Positions 1 to 11,663 of a stretch of DNA of 64,000 nt are shown here, piece after piece. Position 1 is the first letter of the stretch. The number at the start of each line of letters is the position of its first letter. Under the pieces are notes generated by a model. That model was not told the origin of the DNA and did not search any database. It saw nothing but the letters and a program-made list of their open reading frames with translations. Made by a program: the position numbers and the translations under genes. Origin of the DNA: Marsupella aquatica. Its lineage: Eukaryota; Marchantiophyta. The stretch covers positions 20,832,001-20,896,000 of the forward strand of contig OZ316893.1 of NCBI GenBank assembly GCA_973895155.1, written 5' to 3'.

Positions 1-1902
1 ACCCGGGAGTTTGATGTCGTCTCCTCTCTCTGTCTTGAAAGTTCCACCACCACCAGCACACCTCCGCAGTATCTCTTGGCGGGCATCTTTGCATGGCGTC
101 ACGCAGAGAGCACTCACAACTTGTACCTGTGTTAGCATGAGACAACGGATGAGCTCCAACCAGACGAGCAATTGATTTTATCGAACATGGGATACAGGGT
201 AGAGAGTAATCATTTCAATTGCTGTGAATCTACAATACTTTGCATATGTTCACCAAAGGCAATAGTAAATCAGCAGACTGACCTGCGAAGGGAATTTTTT
301 GGAGAGTTGTCCCATGACAGCCTCTCTTATCACCTCCAGAACTCTTTTCTTCTGTAACAGATAGAGCAATACATGTCAGAAAGTCGTGTTCCTTTGGAGT
401 CACGGAGGATCCAGGCACCAACTGGGCGTGTACACCTTCGATATGAACCGCATAAAAACAAGAGTGTTAGGTAAAAGTGCAGCGCCAGGATAATTTCCGA
501 ATTACACATTTGAGCAGTTCTTCACCCAACAGGTCTCGTTCAATTAATTCAAGCCATCTTTTAACAAATATGTTAAAGCAATGCCGAATTGGTCCCATTA
601 GCTTCGATTGAGAAGGAGGAAATGGAGGTAGGAATCCAGCGACAGAAGAAAAGTAGCCCGCAATTCTAAAATCACCTGAACATGATGTCAGGGAAGGGTG
701 GATAGAGTAGTGTGAAGCAAGGTTGAAGTAGGCGGACAAGTCACACAGAGACCTGGTCATCTTTCTCTTTTACTGACTGGTCCATCATCCAATCCAGAGC
801 CATCATAAAGTTCCCTTCCAGCCTGCCTAGCTTCTGGCCGACGACACCCGCTGCTGCCATTCGAACTGCAGCTTCCTCGTCTTCTTTGCTGATGCCCGCT
901 ATGTCCTCAAGCTGCACAGGAAAACGAAATTCTATAGAGTGAAAATATGACTCGAGAGAAATCAGTTGACTTGAAAGATAGAAAATGGGAGCAGAATTTG
1001 TGAGGACCTCATCACAACTCCAGAAAGTTGTCTGTCAACAGGTAGGCTCGTACAGAGTAGGAAAAAGATAATGTAAGCTACACAGGCTTTCTGGACTAAA
1101 CCCCTAAACACTAAACCCTAAACCTGAGTAACCCCATCGATGGTGGATTTGTAAACAATCTTAAGAACGGGAATAAAATTTCTGAGGATCACCTCACAAC
1201 TCCCAAAAGTTGTCTGTGAATAGGTAGGCTCAGAAAAGATTGAAAGGACTAAGATACTGCCAGCTGCATGGTCAAGACGCTAAACCCTAAACCCCCAGTA
1301 ACCCCGTGGATAGTGAAAATGAAAACAAGAGCTCAGAACAACGAGAAGCAGAGTAAGAGAATGTATAGTTAGCCGAAGAATACAGGTACAAGAGTGTCAC
1401 ATAGCTCACAAAGCAAAACTAGTACCATAATCAAGCAAGGACGATAGGAGGCAAAAAGTAGACAAGCAAACGAGGAGAGCAGATTGCAAACCAGTTCAGC
1501 CATCTCCTTCATCATTTCCGTTACTTCCTCCCCACCCCGCATCAGCGCCTGATACATCTTGTAATCGACTTTCTCTCGTTTGGCATTCTCTTGCGGCTCC
1601 GCTCTGAGCTCCCAATTCTTCGATCCCTTCTCCTTACTCCTATCCACAAAGCTCAGTGAAACAGGTTGACGGAAAGGACTCCCAACGCCATGTACAGATC
1701 TTAAGCCACTGATTACCCCAAACTCTGTACTCTGCATCACTCCACGACCTCTGCATCCTGGAACCCTTCTTCTCCAAACCCCACTCCAGTCTATCGGAGA
1801 GCCAGAATACAATTTACAAGATGTCCGCCTCTCGAAGGACCCTAGAAAGGGCGAAGTAAGTAGTGGAGACCCCACTACGACAGCTGTGTGCAGGCTCGCC
1901 AT
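1..1902 (-). CDS. Plastid-targeted DUF760-like protein, 5' part (gene continues off left edge)
   Basis: Four exons read on the minus strand: 1902-1492, 911-753, 351-283 and 126-1, the last cut by the window edge. All junctions are GT-AG and phase 0, giving 255 residues so far. The start at 1902 (MASLHTAVVVG) opens a Ser/Arg-rich stretch like a plastid transit peptide; an in-frame Met at 2028 looks less likely. The conserved part begins near residue 120 (MYQALMRGGEEV), continues through GQKLGRLEGNFMMALDW, a charged exon with LEVIREAVMGQLSKKF, and a segment with VQVVSALCVTP and a Gly4 turn. The pattern matches, from memory, plastid proteins of the uncharacterised DUF760 group. Family name is recalled, not checked; the gene model is well supported by phase and by continuity of homology across the joins. 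Intron 1 holds a duplicated telobox block. Molecular function unknown. Confidence 0.75.
977..1320. repeat. Intronic tandem duplication carrying telomere-like heptamers
   Basis: Two diverged copies of a block of about 170 bp lie in intron 1 of the left-edge gene, roughly 977-1147 and 1148-1320. Both contain the phrase AGTTGTCTGTSAAYAGGTAG and both end with CTAAACCCTAAACC-type sequence followed by GTAACCCC. The heptamer CCCTAAA is the plant telomere unit, on the plus strand here. Confidence 0.7.
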
Positions 1903-2858
1903 TCCTCTGTGACAATAATCTGAGAGACTTAAGAGAGACTGAAATAAGAAAGGTGAACAAAGACAATGTTGTCGCTCTCGCAGATTTGTTGCAGATACGA
2001 ACTGTTCAGAAGTCAAGTCAACATTCACAGATAATACTAGGTCTTACTCCTCGGCCAATCTCCCTTAGAGCAGTGATTTCTACACGCATGGACTGTCTAC
2101 ACTCCATGTGTCTAGAAAATCGGGTAAACTGAGTCTAAGCTCGATGTAACACAATTTAGCTCAAATCTATAGAGATATTGAATTCAACAGATTGCATTGA
2201 ATTGGACAGAGTTGAATTGAGTTGTGTTGCATTGACTTGGATTGAATCGTTCTGGTTTGGGGTTGGTCAGCTGAGAACAGAGGAAAAGAAGGGGGCACGT
2301 AGTGTTGTGCAGATAGGCAAGCTGATTCCGAGTAACTGAACATTTTCCCTTTGGAGAGGGAGAGAGATGAGCTAGGATTCCAGACGTCCATGGCAGACCC
2401 CAAATGCAAGATTGCAAACTCAAAGCTACAGGGCTCATTTCAGGAGCGAGAGCTACGATACCTGGAATATTTTTCGTTCTTTTCTTTGGAGATTGTTTCT
2501 AGAAATCAACCACGTCCCATTGACATTGCTCTCGAGCTCCTTCAGTGAGTGCCTGTGCGAAAAAAGAGCTAGTGGGTATGGAGACGAAACAAGAGCTAGT
2601 GGGTATGGAGAGCACCACCTCAAAGGCAGACCATGCTGTTTTTTGAAGTGTGGAGACAAGTAGGGCAGGGTGAGCAGAAAGCAATCCTAAGATGCAATCC
2701 TAAGATGGACCAGTCCAAAGAATCTTGTAACCTCTATGGACCTGGTTACTGTTGATTGGAAATAACAACTTTTAAGTACCGAACCACTAAAGTTGTTTTA
2801 ATTGACAATACTACCCTAGTTTTGTTGGTATTTACAAATATGCCATGGTTTGGTTATA

Positions 2859-3004
2859 GATGACAAGTTTGCCAAGGTAAGGAAGAGAACTATATATATG
2901 AAAACAAAACCCCAATATATTTGGGAATGCGTAATAGATGAAAAGTTTGCCAAGGTAATGAAGAGAACTATAGATGAAAACCGTAATGTATTTGTGAATG
3001 CAAT
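2859..3004. repeat. Two-copy direct repeat, about 75 bp
   Basis: Copy 1 begins at 2859 and copy 2 at 2937. Both read GATGAMAAGTTTGCCAAGGT, then AAGAGAACTATA and GTAAT. They differ by small indels, so the duplication is not recent. Confidence 0.75.
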
Positions 3005-3410
3005 AAAAACAGGGAAAATGTTGTAAATTCATTCAAACATCTTTAGTGATAATGTACTTAGGATAAAGTGCTATCTGATAAGACAAAGTTTTTGTGTGGT
3101 CCATCAGGGTATTTTTTCTCCACCTGGGCATCTTGTCAGACATTTATGTTCATGGGGGCTTCAATTTCATGTTAACTTGCCTCGAGGAGGAGAATCAAGT
3201 TGTTGTAAGAATATTACTTACCCAATTTAGTACACTTAGTTGTAGCCATTAAACCACTACTAAGGGTATAAGAGGCTCCGCGTTACGTGGAGTGCTCATT
3301 CTGGACTGACTCCTCTTAGCAGCCATCGGATTTGCATTCGCCCCTATGCCTATTCTCAACCATTCGATGCGATGAAGGGCTCAAACGAAAGAGCTCAGGT
3401 CATGTGCAAA

Positions 3411-3800
3411 CAGGGATGACACTAGGATGCCATCCAGTACAGTTGGGCTGGGTGTTCTACAGTAGTGATTGCACGGATGACACTATGGTAGTAAGCCAGC
3501 ACATGTGGAGCGCATTCTGGTAACTGCGGGGATGACACTATGGTACAAACAAGTACAGGTGCTGTGTGCATTTTGGTAAGTGCATAGAAAAGCAGCAGCC
3601 TAGGGGAAAAAGAACAACACTCAATGCTATAAAAGAACAACCGGGTTACTATGGTATGGAAAATCAGTCCAACATGTGAATTTAAATACGACACATGTCA
3701 CAGTATATCATAGACAGCAGCTTTTTTATATGGAGTTACCAGAATGCGGTGCAAACGGGGATGACACTTTGGTACTAACAAGTACAGGTACTCGGAAATG
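3411..3800. repeat. Degenerate repeat with GGGATGACACTATGGTA core
   Basis: The core recurs near 3413, 3475, 3529 and 3758, in the last two cases followed by AACAAGTACAGGT. Spacing is irregular (about 55-230 bp), so this is a decayed cluster and not a clean minisatellite. Confidence 0.6.
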
Positions 3801-4220
3801 CAAAACACAAAATGGTACAAGATGCAAGATAATACAAAAGCACTGACAGGGTAGTACACAAGTACAAGGTATCTTGGAGCCCATGCATGTGTGGACACTA
3901 AGCAAACATGGTGAATTGATAGTGTAAGAGTATACTTTCCCTAAGTGCACACTCCCTGGGACAAGCATTCAGTGTGCACTTAATTTCAGTTTGCACTACA
4001 TGATAGGTGCAAAATGTGGTATTGTGCATTTCAACAAGAGCTAGAGTTCCTCCATGTAAAACGGGCCCCTCTTTAGAGAACATTCTCCTGAATCCCATCC
4101 TCCCCTAAGTGATCCTCTTTTGCCTAAGTGAAAAGTTTATTCTTGGAAGTTATGCACTTATCACTAAGGATAAGTTGGTGCAATTGTGCGGTTACTGATA
4201 AGTGTTCATGTACATGTATC

Positions 4221-4366
4221 AAGGTTTTGCACTTATTTAGTTGTCATTTAGAAAAAAATTGCAAACAGGCCAAATAAGTGCAAAACTTTAGACAAAAAGA
4301 AGGGAAGAACATGAAACCTTGCTATATAAGTGCACACTCCATGTTTCATGTGCACTTATGTAGCAA
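4221..4366. repeat. Two adjacent hairpins sharing an AAGTGCA core
   Basis: Hairpin 1 pairs 4221-4238 with 4272-4289 (17 of 18 bases, 33-nt loop). Hairpin 2 pairs 4319-4335 with 4350-4366 (16 of 17 bases, 14-nt loop). Both arms are built on TGCACTTAT/ATAAGTGCA. No coding frame covers them. They could be remnants of a small inverted-repeat element or a hairpin transcript. Confidence 0.6.
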
Positions 4367-6206
4367 TCTTTTTAATCTGTGTATGTGGAAAATAACCCTC
4401 CCATTGACCAAGCCCATGAACCAATGGACTGTGACGGCTTTAATTTACATCACTCGCTGACACCCTACTAGTTGTAATAAGTCATATTGGTGCACCGTTC
4501 TAGTACATGCCAAAATTGAACCAAATTTCAGGCTTATTCTATCTTAGAAAGTAATATTTCTGTTACTTTAATTAAAGTAAGGTGGGTTTGAACGAAAATA
4601 AGGTGTGAGGGGGCATTGATTGCCCTTACAATGGTTGAGAGAGGCAGCAAGTGAGGTGTCAAGAAAGGAGATGGTTCCTCAAAGCATTCGATGCCATGTG
4701 ACAAGGGGTGACAGGGGTGGCAAGATTGGAAGGGGTGCTTGATAGCTCTGGCTGAGGTGACAAGTGAGGTGACAAGAAGAGGGGCAGGAGAGGATGGGGA
4801 GGAGGCCTAAGTACTCACTGAATGCACAATTGCCCTTTTGGTAAAAAAAGCTGAGATACTCTACAGCAAGTATTTTCGTAGTGGTATGTGTGTGAGTGAA
4901 GGTGCATTTGAGCTTTAGTGTAAGGGAGTCCAATTCTTGGAGTAGGTATTTCATCCAGGTATGTGTATTCAAACTCATTGAAGATGTGGCCATATGGAAA
5001 CCATAAACTTAGGAAATAAAACCATTAGGAGAACTTAAAACAGGAGGTGTTCATGTTATTTAGAATAGTATTGTTCTCTCGCTCATGAGGGGAGATTTGG
5101 GGAGAGAGTCTGTCAAGTGATAGACATTCCTTGAAATTTGCTACAGGGAGTAGGATGCAGAACATTGAAATATCAAATTAGTGGGAAAGAAGAGCTCTAA
5201 CATTTCAAAACTGTACGAGGGATGCTAAAATAATTCTAAATCTTTCAAGGAAAATAATTCTAAATCTAAATAATACAAATGATGACCTTGTAGATTGAAA
5301 AAACCAATACACAACAGAAAGCCTGAATAGAAAAAATACTGAAATCTGGATTCACCATAATAGCATCATCAAATTATCCAACCGAGTTGGCTTGTCTTGG
5401 CCCAATCAAACACAACTTAGAATATATTTGCAATCAGTCCAATATCTATAGTTTTCATGAGAACGGAGAGAGTTGTGAATTTCTAATAAAGACTCCATCA
5501 CTCATTTGTTCACATTTCGTGCTTCTCAGCAAGTTTCTAGCAGCTAACTTGACACTCAGTATCTCCCTTCATATCCAATGGTATCTGAATTTTATGGGTT
5601 CCTAGGAAACTACTTTAAAATATCTCCCCAATGAGCCTACTAGAGTCAAATTTCATTGAGAACTGAGACTTACAAATTTCCAAAGATTGGGCTTGTTTTC
5701 TTGTCATATTTCATTCATCAGGGGTAATACGTACTATAAATGTGCAGAAATAAGGGTTTTGTATATTGCGGTCCATATGGGTTGTCCCTAGTCACCCTGG
5801 GTTTCTCCTAGATGACCCCTCACTTAAGAGCATTCCCACCGGCCCGTTAAATTGCCCAGCCCGCAACGACTTTAGTGAGAGGGGACCACCAACTCGTTTT
5901 TTATGCCCCACCGTAGCCCGCCAACACTAATTTTGAACATCGGGCCCGCCAGAACTTGAGCGCGCTCCGCCAGAAATGATTGAATCTGGCGGGCGCCAAA
6001 CTCCTCCGCCACTACACACCATCAAGGATCCACGGCAGATGTCGAACCATCTGGGACGATCTGGTCCAACTTTGGCCATTGATATTTTTGCCGAACGTGG
6101 TACGAAAGTAGAAGAAGTCCGAGGTGCACAGTGCTTTCTGGATCTCTGTGTGCAACTGTTGCTCCGCGTGCTTGTCCTGTACATTCTTTCCTCGTGGACC
6201 TGCAGC

Positions 6207-7200
6207 ATGGCAGAATCAGGCAAATCTCGAGGGCAGAATTTTTCCAATGCCGAGCTGAAGCAACTGTCCACTTCTTGGATGCATATCTCGCATGATCCAA
6301 TTGTTGGTGCAACGCAAAGGAATCAGGCATTTTGGGATCGTGTGGCTCAGCACTACAACTCACATCGACCTCGAACAACACAGGAAAGAGGGGCAAGATC
6401 ATTGGAGAGCAAATGGGGCGATTTGAAACATGATGTGGCAAAATTTTCTGGCACATATGCTACAGTGCTAGACCTGCGCATCTCTGGCGCAAATGATGAG
6501 GACGTTTTGACGAAGGCAAAGGAGCTATATGCTGCCAAGCATCCAAAGGGAAAACAATTCCTCAACTTTGATTGTTGGGAGCTTCTGAAGGACTGCCCTC
6601 GATTTGCGATTACGGTGGACGACATGGCACAAAAAGGGAAGGGAAAGGGAAAGGGGAACGGAAGGGGGACAGTAGAGAAGGAGAACGCCCAGCCAAGCAG
6701 CACCGCTGGAGACATTATTGACAACAATGTAAACTCTTCCTCAGACACTACAAGCCCAGAAGAAGGTAGAAGCTTTGGGCAGGTGAGACCGATCGGCAAC
6801 AAGGCTGCAAAGAAATTGAAAGCGAAAGATTGTTCTTTCAGAATTGCTGCTTATGCACAACGTGACATGGCTTTACTTAATGCCAAGCGAATCAAGCTCA
6901 TGGAGGAACAAAATCTTCAAAACCTGTTCACAATGAGAGCAGCAGATCTTGATCCAGAATGTCAAGAATATTAGGATCCAAAGAGCGAGGAATATGGAGA
7001 AGTTCAAAAAACAAATTGAGATGGAGGACCAGGCAGAGGCAGAGAATGCATCTAGGGCCATTCGAAGAACTGCCTCAAGAACAGCTCTACCGATTCCCCC
7101 TCACACGGTTCAGAACGATGGCCCCATTGTGCACTCGGTGGATGTGGCACAGTCGCCAGAATGTGACGAAGACTCTCACTCTGGCAGCCTAGCTACTTGA
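6207..7200 (+). pseudogene. Harbinger accessory protein (SANT/trihelix-like), frameshifted
   Basis: The first frame runs from an ATG at 6207 to a stop at 6974 (255 residues); a compatible continuation lies in another frame from about 6965 to the stop at 7200. The N-terminal half has the tryptophan pattern of a SANT/Myb-like DNA-binding domain (SWMHISHDP, QAFWDRVAQHY, LESKWGDLKHDV) and a Phe-Asp-Cys-Trp-Glu-Leu-Leu motif, typical of plant Harbinger ORF1 proteins often misannotated as glutathione S-transferase T3-like. A Lys/Gly-rich linker and a basic helical tail follow. The tail (RIQRARNMEKFKKQ) sits in the second frame, which suggests one small indel near 6960-6975. In this family the protein cooperates with the transposase in nuclear import and end binding (family knowledge). 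Confidence 0.75.
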
Positions 7201-7434
7201 ATATTATTTCTTGAAGTCAATTGGAGCAGGAAATTTTAGTCAAGATTGGATTTTAGTTAGACTCCATCCACCAATGTCGACACTTTGATTTTGTACAAAT
7301 CAATTGCTGAATAAAATTTGCAAGGCATGTACACGATACAAGTGTTGTCTGCTATGTTTGTGCATGTCAATTCGTCGCTTTATTAAAGTGAGAATAGATT
7401 TGAAAATAAGATTGGAATTGAATTGCATGCTGCC

Positions 7435-8783
7435 CTATAAACAATCCTGGTTTCCTACGTATTCAAAACGATGCCCCTTTCCTTTCAAATCCCAAAGATG
7501 TGCAATGAGGTCATTCCTCAACATATAATGAGTTTCAGCATCTTTGATCACTCGAGTGGCAGCAAGGAACTGATACCAATCAGTATTCGGTAGTAATCTC
7601 CCTTGTCTAGAAACTGCTCTCTCACATTGATCCCAATCGGTAGGTAAATGCTCATGTCTCTCATCCTCAATTATCATGTTATGAAGGATTACATAAGCTA
7701 GAAGGACATCCTTTATGTCATTTTGGTGGTGCATTCGAACTGGATTTCTCACAATTGCCCATCTCTGTTGAAGTACCCCAAAAGCTCTCTCGACATCTTT
7801 TCGCGCTCCTTCTTGACACTTTGCAAACCATTTCTTTGCATCACCCTGTGGATGTGTGATTGTAGAAATGAATATGGACCAATCCGGGTAAATACCATCA
7901 ACAAGAAGGTAGTAGCGGTGATACTGCCTGTCATTCACTGTGAAACCAATTGTATCAGCTTCACTCCTCAGGAAATTATTTACTAAAGGTGAGCGATCCA
8001 AGACATTGAGGTCGTTATTGCATCCCGGGAGCCCAAAGTATGCGTGCCAGATCCACAAGGATTGGTCTGCTATTGCCTCAAGCACAATAGATTTCTCATC
8101 GTCCTTATTTGTAAAAAGGCCCTGCCACCCAACGGGACAATTTTTCCAGATATAGTGCATACAATCCAAGCTAGCAAACATTCCAGGAAATCCACGGGCC
8201 TCATTGACATTGAATTGCTTCTCCATGTCAGCCCTTGTTGGTTGCCTTAGATATTCAGCCTCAAATGCAATCCGAATTGCACGACAAAATCTTTTCAAGG
8301 ACTCCATAGCCATGCTCTCTGCAATTCGACAAGAGCATCCCCAGAAATCCCAAGTGCAAGCATACGAATGGCAGCAATCATTTTTTGAATTGATGATAGA
8401 CCAAGAACGCCTGCAGCATCTCTTCTTTGAACAAAGTAGACATCTGTCGCAATCACTGCATTGTGAATTCTCCAAAAAAGGGGCTTTCTCATCCGATATC
8501 TCCTTCGAAAATGTCTGTCTGTGTAAATGGGATTCTCTAAAAAGTAATCTCTCCAGATACGTTCATGCCCCTTCTGTCTCTCTCTATCAAGATTTCTACT
8601 CTTTCCTGGCCTCGAACCCCCTCTACGATTTGCAACCCTATACTTTCTCTTGGCGTAGTCCATCAATGAGAGTGGCCCAGACATAATGATTTGCTCCCAG
8701 GCCTCCATGTCTTGATCAAAATCTCTCTTGCCCTCCTCAATCTGCTTCATCAATTTTGTTCTCCATGATTCGAGTGAAGTCAT
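7435..8783 (-). pseudogene. PIF/Harbinger DDE transposase, one frameshift
   Basis: The N-terminal part reads from the first ATG at 8783 to about 8333, and the C-terminal part from about 8330 to the stop at 7435 in another frame. The break falls after LGISGDALVE, where CRIAESMAMES resumes; a small deletion is the simplest cause. The DDE nuclease region is complete in the second frame: MFASLDCMHY (first Asp), LLVDGIYPDW (second Asp) and DVERAFGVLQQRW (Glu). The basic N-terminal segment with RRRYRMRKPLFWRIH fits the DNA-binding helix. As it stands neither half would make active enzyme. Confidence 0.85.
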
Positions 8784-9138
8784 ATTGTCAGTTGACTGAA
8801 CGTCTTCAATTGACAGCAATTCGAGGTCGACAGCTCAACGTGTTTCAAGTTCAGCTTTGAATCAGGAGTTCCAATTTCAGACATTCAAAATCGTGCGTTG
8901 AAAGTTCAAACAAGAGCCCAATTCCAACTGACGGACATTGCCCTATTGCGCGCGAAGCTCACTGCTCGAACTGTAGTCGACTACTCTTCGACTATGTTGC
9001 TGGTGGTACAGGGGCACTGGATACCGTTCGGGTGGGGTATGAGACAGGGTTTTTGAGATGCAACACAACAAACTCTGAAAAGTCTCCGCTACTACCGTTG
9101 ATAGCGGGCCGCATTTAGCGGGACGGGTGGGAATGCTC

Positions 9139-10564
9139 GTACCCCTTGGTTCCCCAGCAGCCCTATACTTTGGTGATCCTAACACTTGTACAGAACTATG
9201 ATCAAACTTATTAACAAATTCATGAGGTCCGCATTATCACCCAGCCTTGACAGAACTAATACTTTTTTTGAAATTGTGAAAATCTCAGGGTAGGCATAGA
9301 AGCACCTGGGCTCACACATGAATGAGAGCCCACAGGAACCAGGGGCGGATCACATGAAGCACCTGACTAGAGAGGAAAAGAAATAAGATTAATGTAAGGG
9401 AAAATTATTAAAGTACTCCCACAAGTTCCAAATTTGCCAAAACACCCCTAGTATCTAAGAAATTACAAAAATACTCTTCCCAATTCCTCGAATGCAAATG
9501 TTCTAGATGCCACCAACCCAGTCAACTGCTACAGTTTAATAAAACAAACCTATGTTTCTACGCAATGCAATGTTCATTGTGGTAGCTCCGTACAAGAAAA
9601 TATATCGTAGGCTAGTGCAGACATTTCAGGGGCGCTTTTGTAAATCTCAAACTTACTCTAGTGTAGAAAGTAGTTACCTATTCTTGGTAGTGCGAAGAGC
9701 CAACTTGCATGTGAGCGAGGCGGCCCTGTGCACGCCTGATACTTTTGGGAAAAAGTAGCTTCTCATTTGATTAATTAATTTGTTTCCCTAATTACTGACG
9801 AAGGCAAAGTTGATAACAGATGTAGTGGCTTTCTTGTTTTATTCCCAGACCATAGGTTGAAACCAACAAGGGCCGGAAATTTTTTAACCTTTGCCTCAAC
9901 ACAAGACCTGCTGTTAAGCCTGCTTTACGAGCGGCTTATAGCATGGCAGCCTGAAGATGAATAGTATTAAGATCACATCTTTCAGTTTGAGTGCCGCAAA
10001 AGAAAAGGCTGATGACATGCTATTTGGGTCTAATAAGGGTGGCTCGTTCTATTTCTCCCTAATATAAATGACCGGAGGCTTCCAATCAATTTTGGAGGCC
10101 GTAGAAGAGTATTTCCACATCGATGACGGGATGACCAGCCGTTTGAGCTACTGACCTCAAATGGAAGGCCGCCACGGCGATGGACGTGGTTGGATCCCGT
10201 ACCGTCCGTCACTCGCACCGTCACCGTTGGGACCACACCTGGAAGCTCTCCTTTGGCCGCAGCACAGGCCGACAGGAGAGTGCGGTCCTCTCCCGGCGAT
10301 CTGTGACCATGGCCCTTCGGCCGAGGGTGACTGTGGCCTTTCGGTCACGGCGGAATCTACTACAGTTACTGCAGTACGGTACTGGGTCGTCTCGTCTCGG
10401 CGATTCGGTTGGCGACACACTCCTCGGTACTAAGGTACTGTACACGAAGTTTTTTATTGCAGAAAGCTACGGCGACGATGATGATGTATGAATTACGGCA
10501 GCATCGTTCGAAGTGCCCTGCTCGTCGAAGCTATCTTCTCGACCGGTCTCCGGAGCTAAGCGGG
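9139..10564. other. Intergenic stretch between transposon and metallothionein gene
   Basis: No gene is supported. The segment 10080-10440 is richer in CG dinucleotides than its neighbours and has several overlapping short open frames on both strands, as expected of GC-rich non-coding DNA. It may include the distal metallothionein promoter; no metal-response motif could be identified with confidence. Confidence 0.5.
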
Positions 10565-10572
10565 TATATATA
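10565..10572 (+). promoter_or_regulatory. TATA box of metallothionein gene
   Basis: TATATATA in the context CGGG-TATATATA-GTTG, 161 bases upstream of the start codon. Transcription would begin around 10595-10605, giving a 5' leader of about 130 bases. Confidence 0.6.
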
Positions 10573-10732
10573 GTTGTGGGATGTCTACCAGCTCCCACTG
10601 TGTATTATCTTCTGCTTTTGCTGTTGTAAGTGCTGATCGCTGTTGTAACCGATCTCGTTCTGTGGTCTTCGAATTCTCTCGATTCAATTTGTTGCGAGTC
10701 TTGTTCGTTCGGAGTCAGTATCTCCTTTCAAG

Positions 10733-11663
10733 ATGTCGGGCTGCGGAAACTCTGGATGCAAGTGCGGCAGCGATTGCAATTGCGGCAGCGACTGCAGGTG
10801 AGTGACGATGATGGAGTTTTGAGTTTTGAGTGCTGTGTCCTTTTGAGAGTCCTAGCGAGAGCACTTGTGCCGGGAAGGTGGCTACATCTGGAGTAGTCGC
10901 GAAGAGTGGATGGTGCTAACGGTGTAGGATTTCCGAGTATGAATGAAGCGAGGTGCATGTATTGTAGCTTCGTCACAACGAGTGCAGAGTCTTTTCTTAA
11001 GGAGAGAGAGTGCTAAACATGCATGCTTGGCTCCGGTATAACTGCCGGGCCTGTAACTATGACTGTGTGGTCTTCGAAATAAGGTTGGCAGGATCCGAAT
11101 TGGGTAAAGAGATAAACCATGGAAATTGAGGTTTCATGATTTCGTTTTCATGGCACCATGTCCACGGTTGTTCATGGTCCAACCTTTCAGGGTTGATTGT
11201 GGTTTTCTTGATTAGCTGGGGAGGATTAGACCGTCTGTGGGTAGGAATGTCGTCGTCGTTTGTCATGAACCGGGTGAGAGATGAGTTTGCTTCAACGAAA
11301 GGCGAGTCATGAGTAGATGTGAGTCAACAGATACCTACATGGATGAGTTTGACTCACTCGCTTTGTGTGTGGATATCTACCAGCTGCAGCGGATCCGAGA
11401 TGTACGTCGAGAATGTCTCCGGCATGGAGAGGTAAGGAAGTTTTCGAATGTTTACCTTATCAGATCATAGCATGTGTTGCGAAAGCGTCCATTGAAAGTT
11501 GTTCAAGAAAATAATTGTTTTGACTCTTTGGGAGAATAATCGTACATGACAAAGCGCTTCTGTCAATAATATTGACTCGATATGTTGTTCTCGCAGCTTT
11601 GAGTGCGACAAGGATGGTTGCAAGTGCGGAGCAAGCTGCTTGTGCAGTGATTGCAAGTGTTAA
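10733..11663 (+). CDS. Plant metallothionein, three exons
   Basis: Exons 10733-10797, 11384-11431 and 11597-11663 join at GT-AG sites, both in phase 2, to give 59 residues. The N-terminal Cys domain has six cysteines (MSGCGNSGCKC then repeated GSDCNCGSDC), the short Cys-poor spacer is about 16 residues (GSEMYVENVSGMES) with one Cys at its start, and the C-terminal domain has seven (DGCKCGASCLCSDCKC). The total is 14 cysteines in CxC and CxxC spacing with no His. Such proteins bind Cu(I), Zn(II) and Cd(II) in thiolate clusters in the cytosol. The short spacer and the GCKCGSDCNCG start resemble non-seed-plant forms more than the type 1-3 angiosperm forms. An alternative acceptor at CTGCAG (11389) would drop two residues in frame. 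The second exon is only 48 nt, so conceptual models based on long frames would miss this gene. Confidence 0.85.

Larger units (their letters stand above)
1903..5827. other. Intergenic stretch without a supportable gene
   Basis: No open frame here has plausible protein composition or splice context. It contains a GAATTG-rich simple stretch near 2170-2250, a short repeated GAGCTAGTGGGTATGGAGA near 2570-2612, and the repeats and hairpins listed separately. The rest is AT-rich unique sequence in which nothing is recognised. Confidence 0.6.
5828..9138. mobile_element. PIF/Harbinger DNA transposon, decayed copy (3.3 kb)
   Basis: The left end starts GAGCATTCCCACCGGCCCG and the right end, read inward, starts GAGCATTCCCACCCGTCCCG, a terminal inverted repeat with 13 identical outer bases and a looser continuation. 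The left flank is TAA, the usual target for the superfamily; the right flank is GTA, so the duplication is no longer intact. Inside are a plus-strand SANT/trihelix accessory gene and a minus-strand DDE transposase, convergent, as in plant members of the family. Each gene carries a frameshift, so this copy is probably not autonomous. Confidence 0.85.

Noticed and set aside
1863-2132. Plus-strand frame of 89 codons
   Set aside because: It is antisense to the first exon of the left-edge plastid protein and shows no feature of its own.
10157-10491. Several overlapping 75-100 codon frames on both strands
   Set aside because: Region is CG-rich, which lowers stop frequency in all frames; no frame has a motif.
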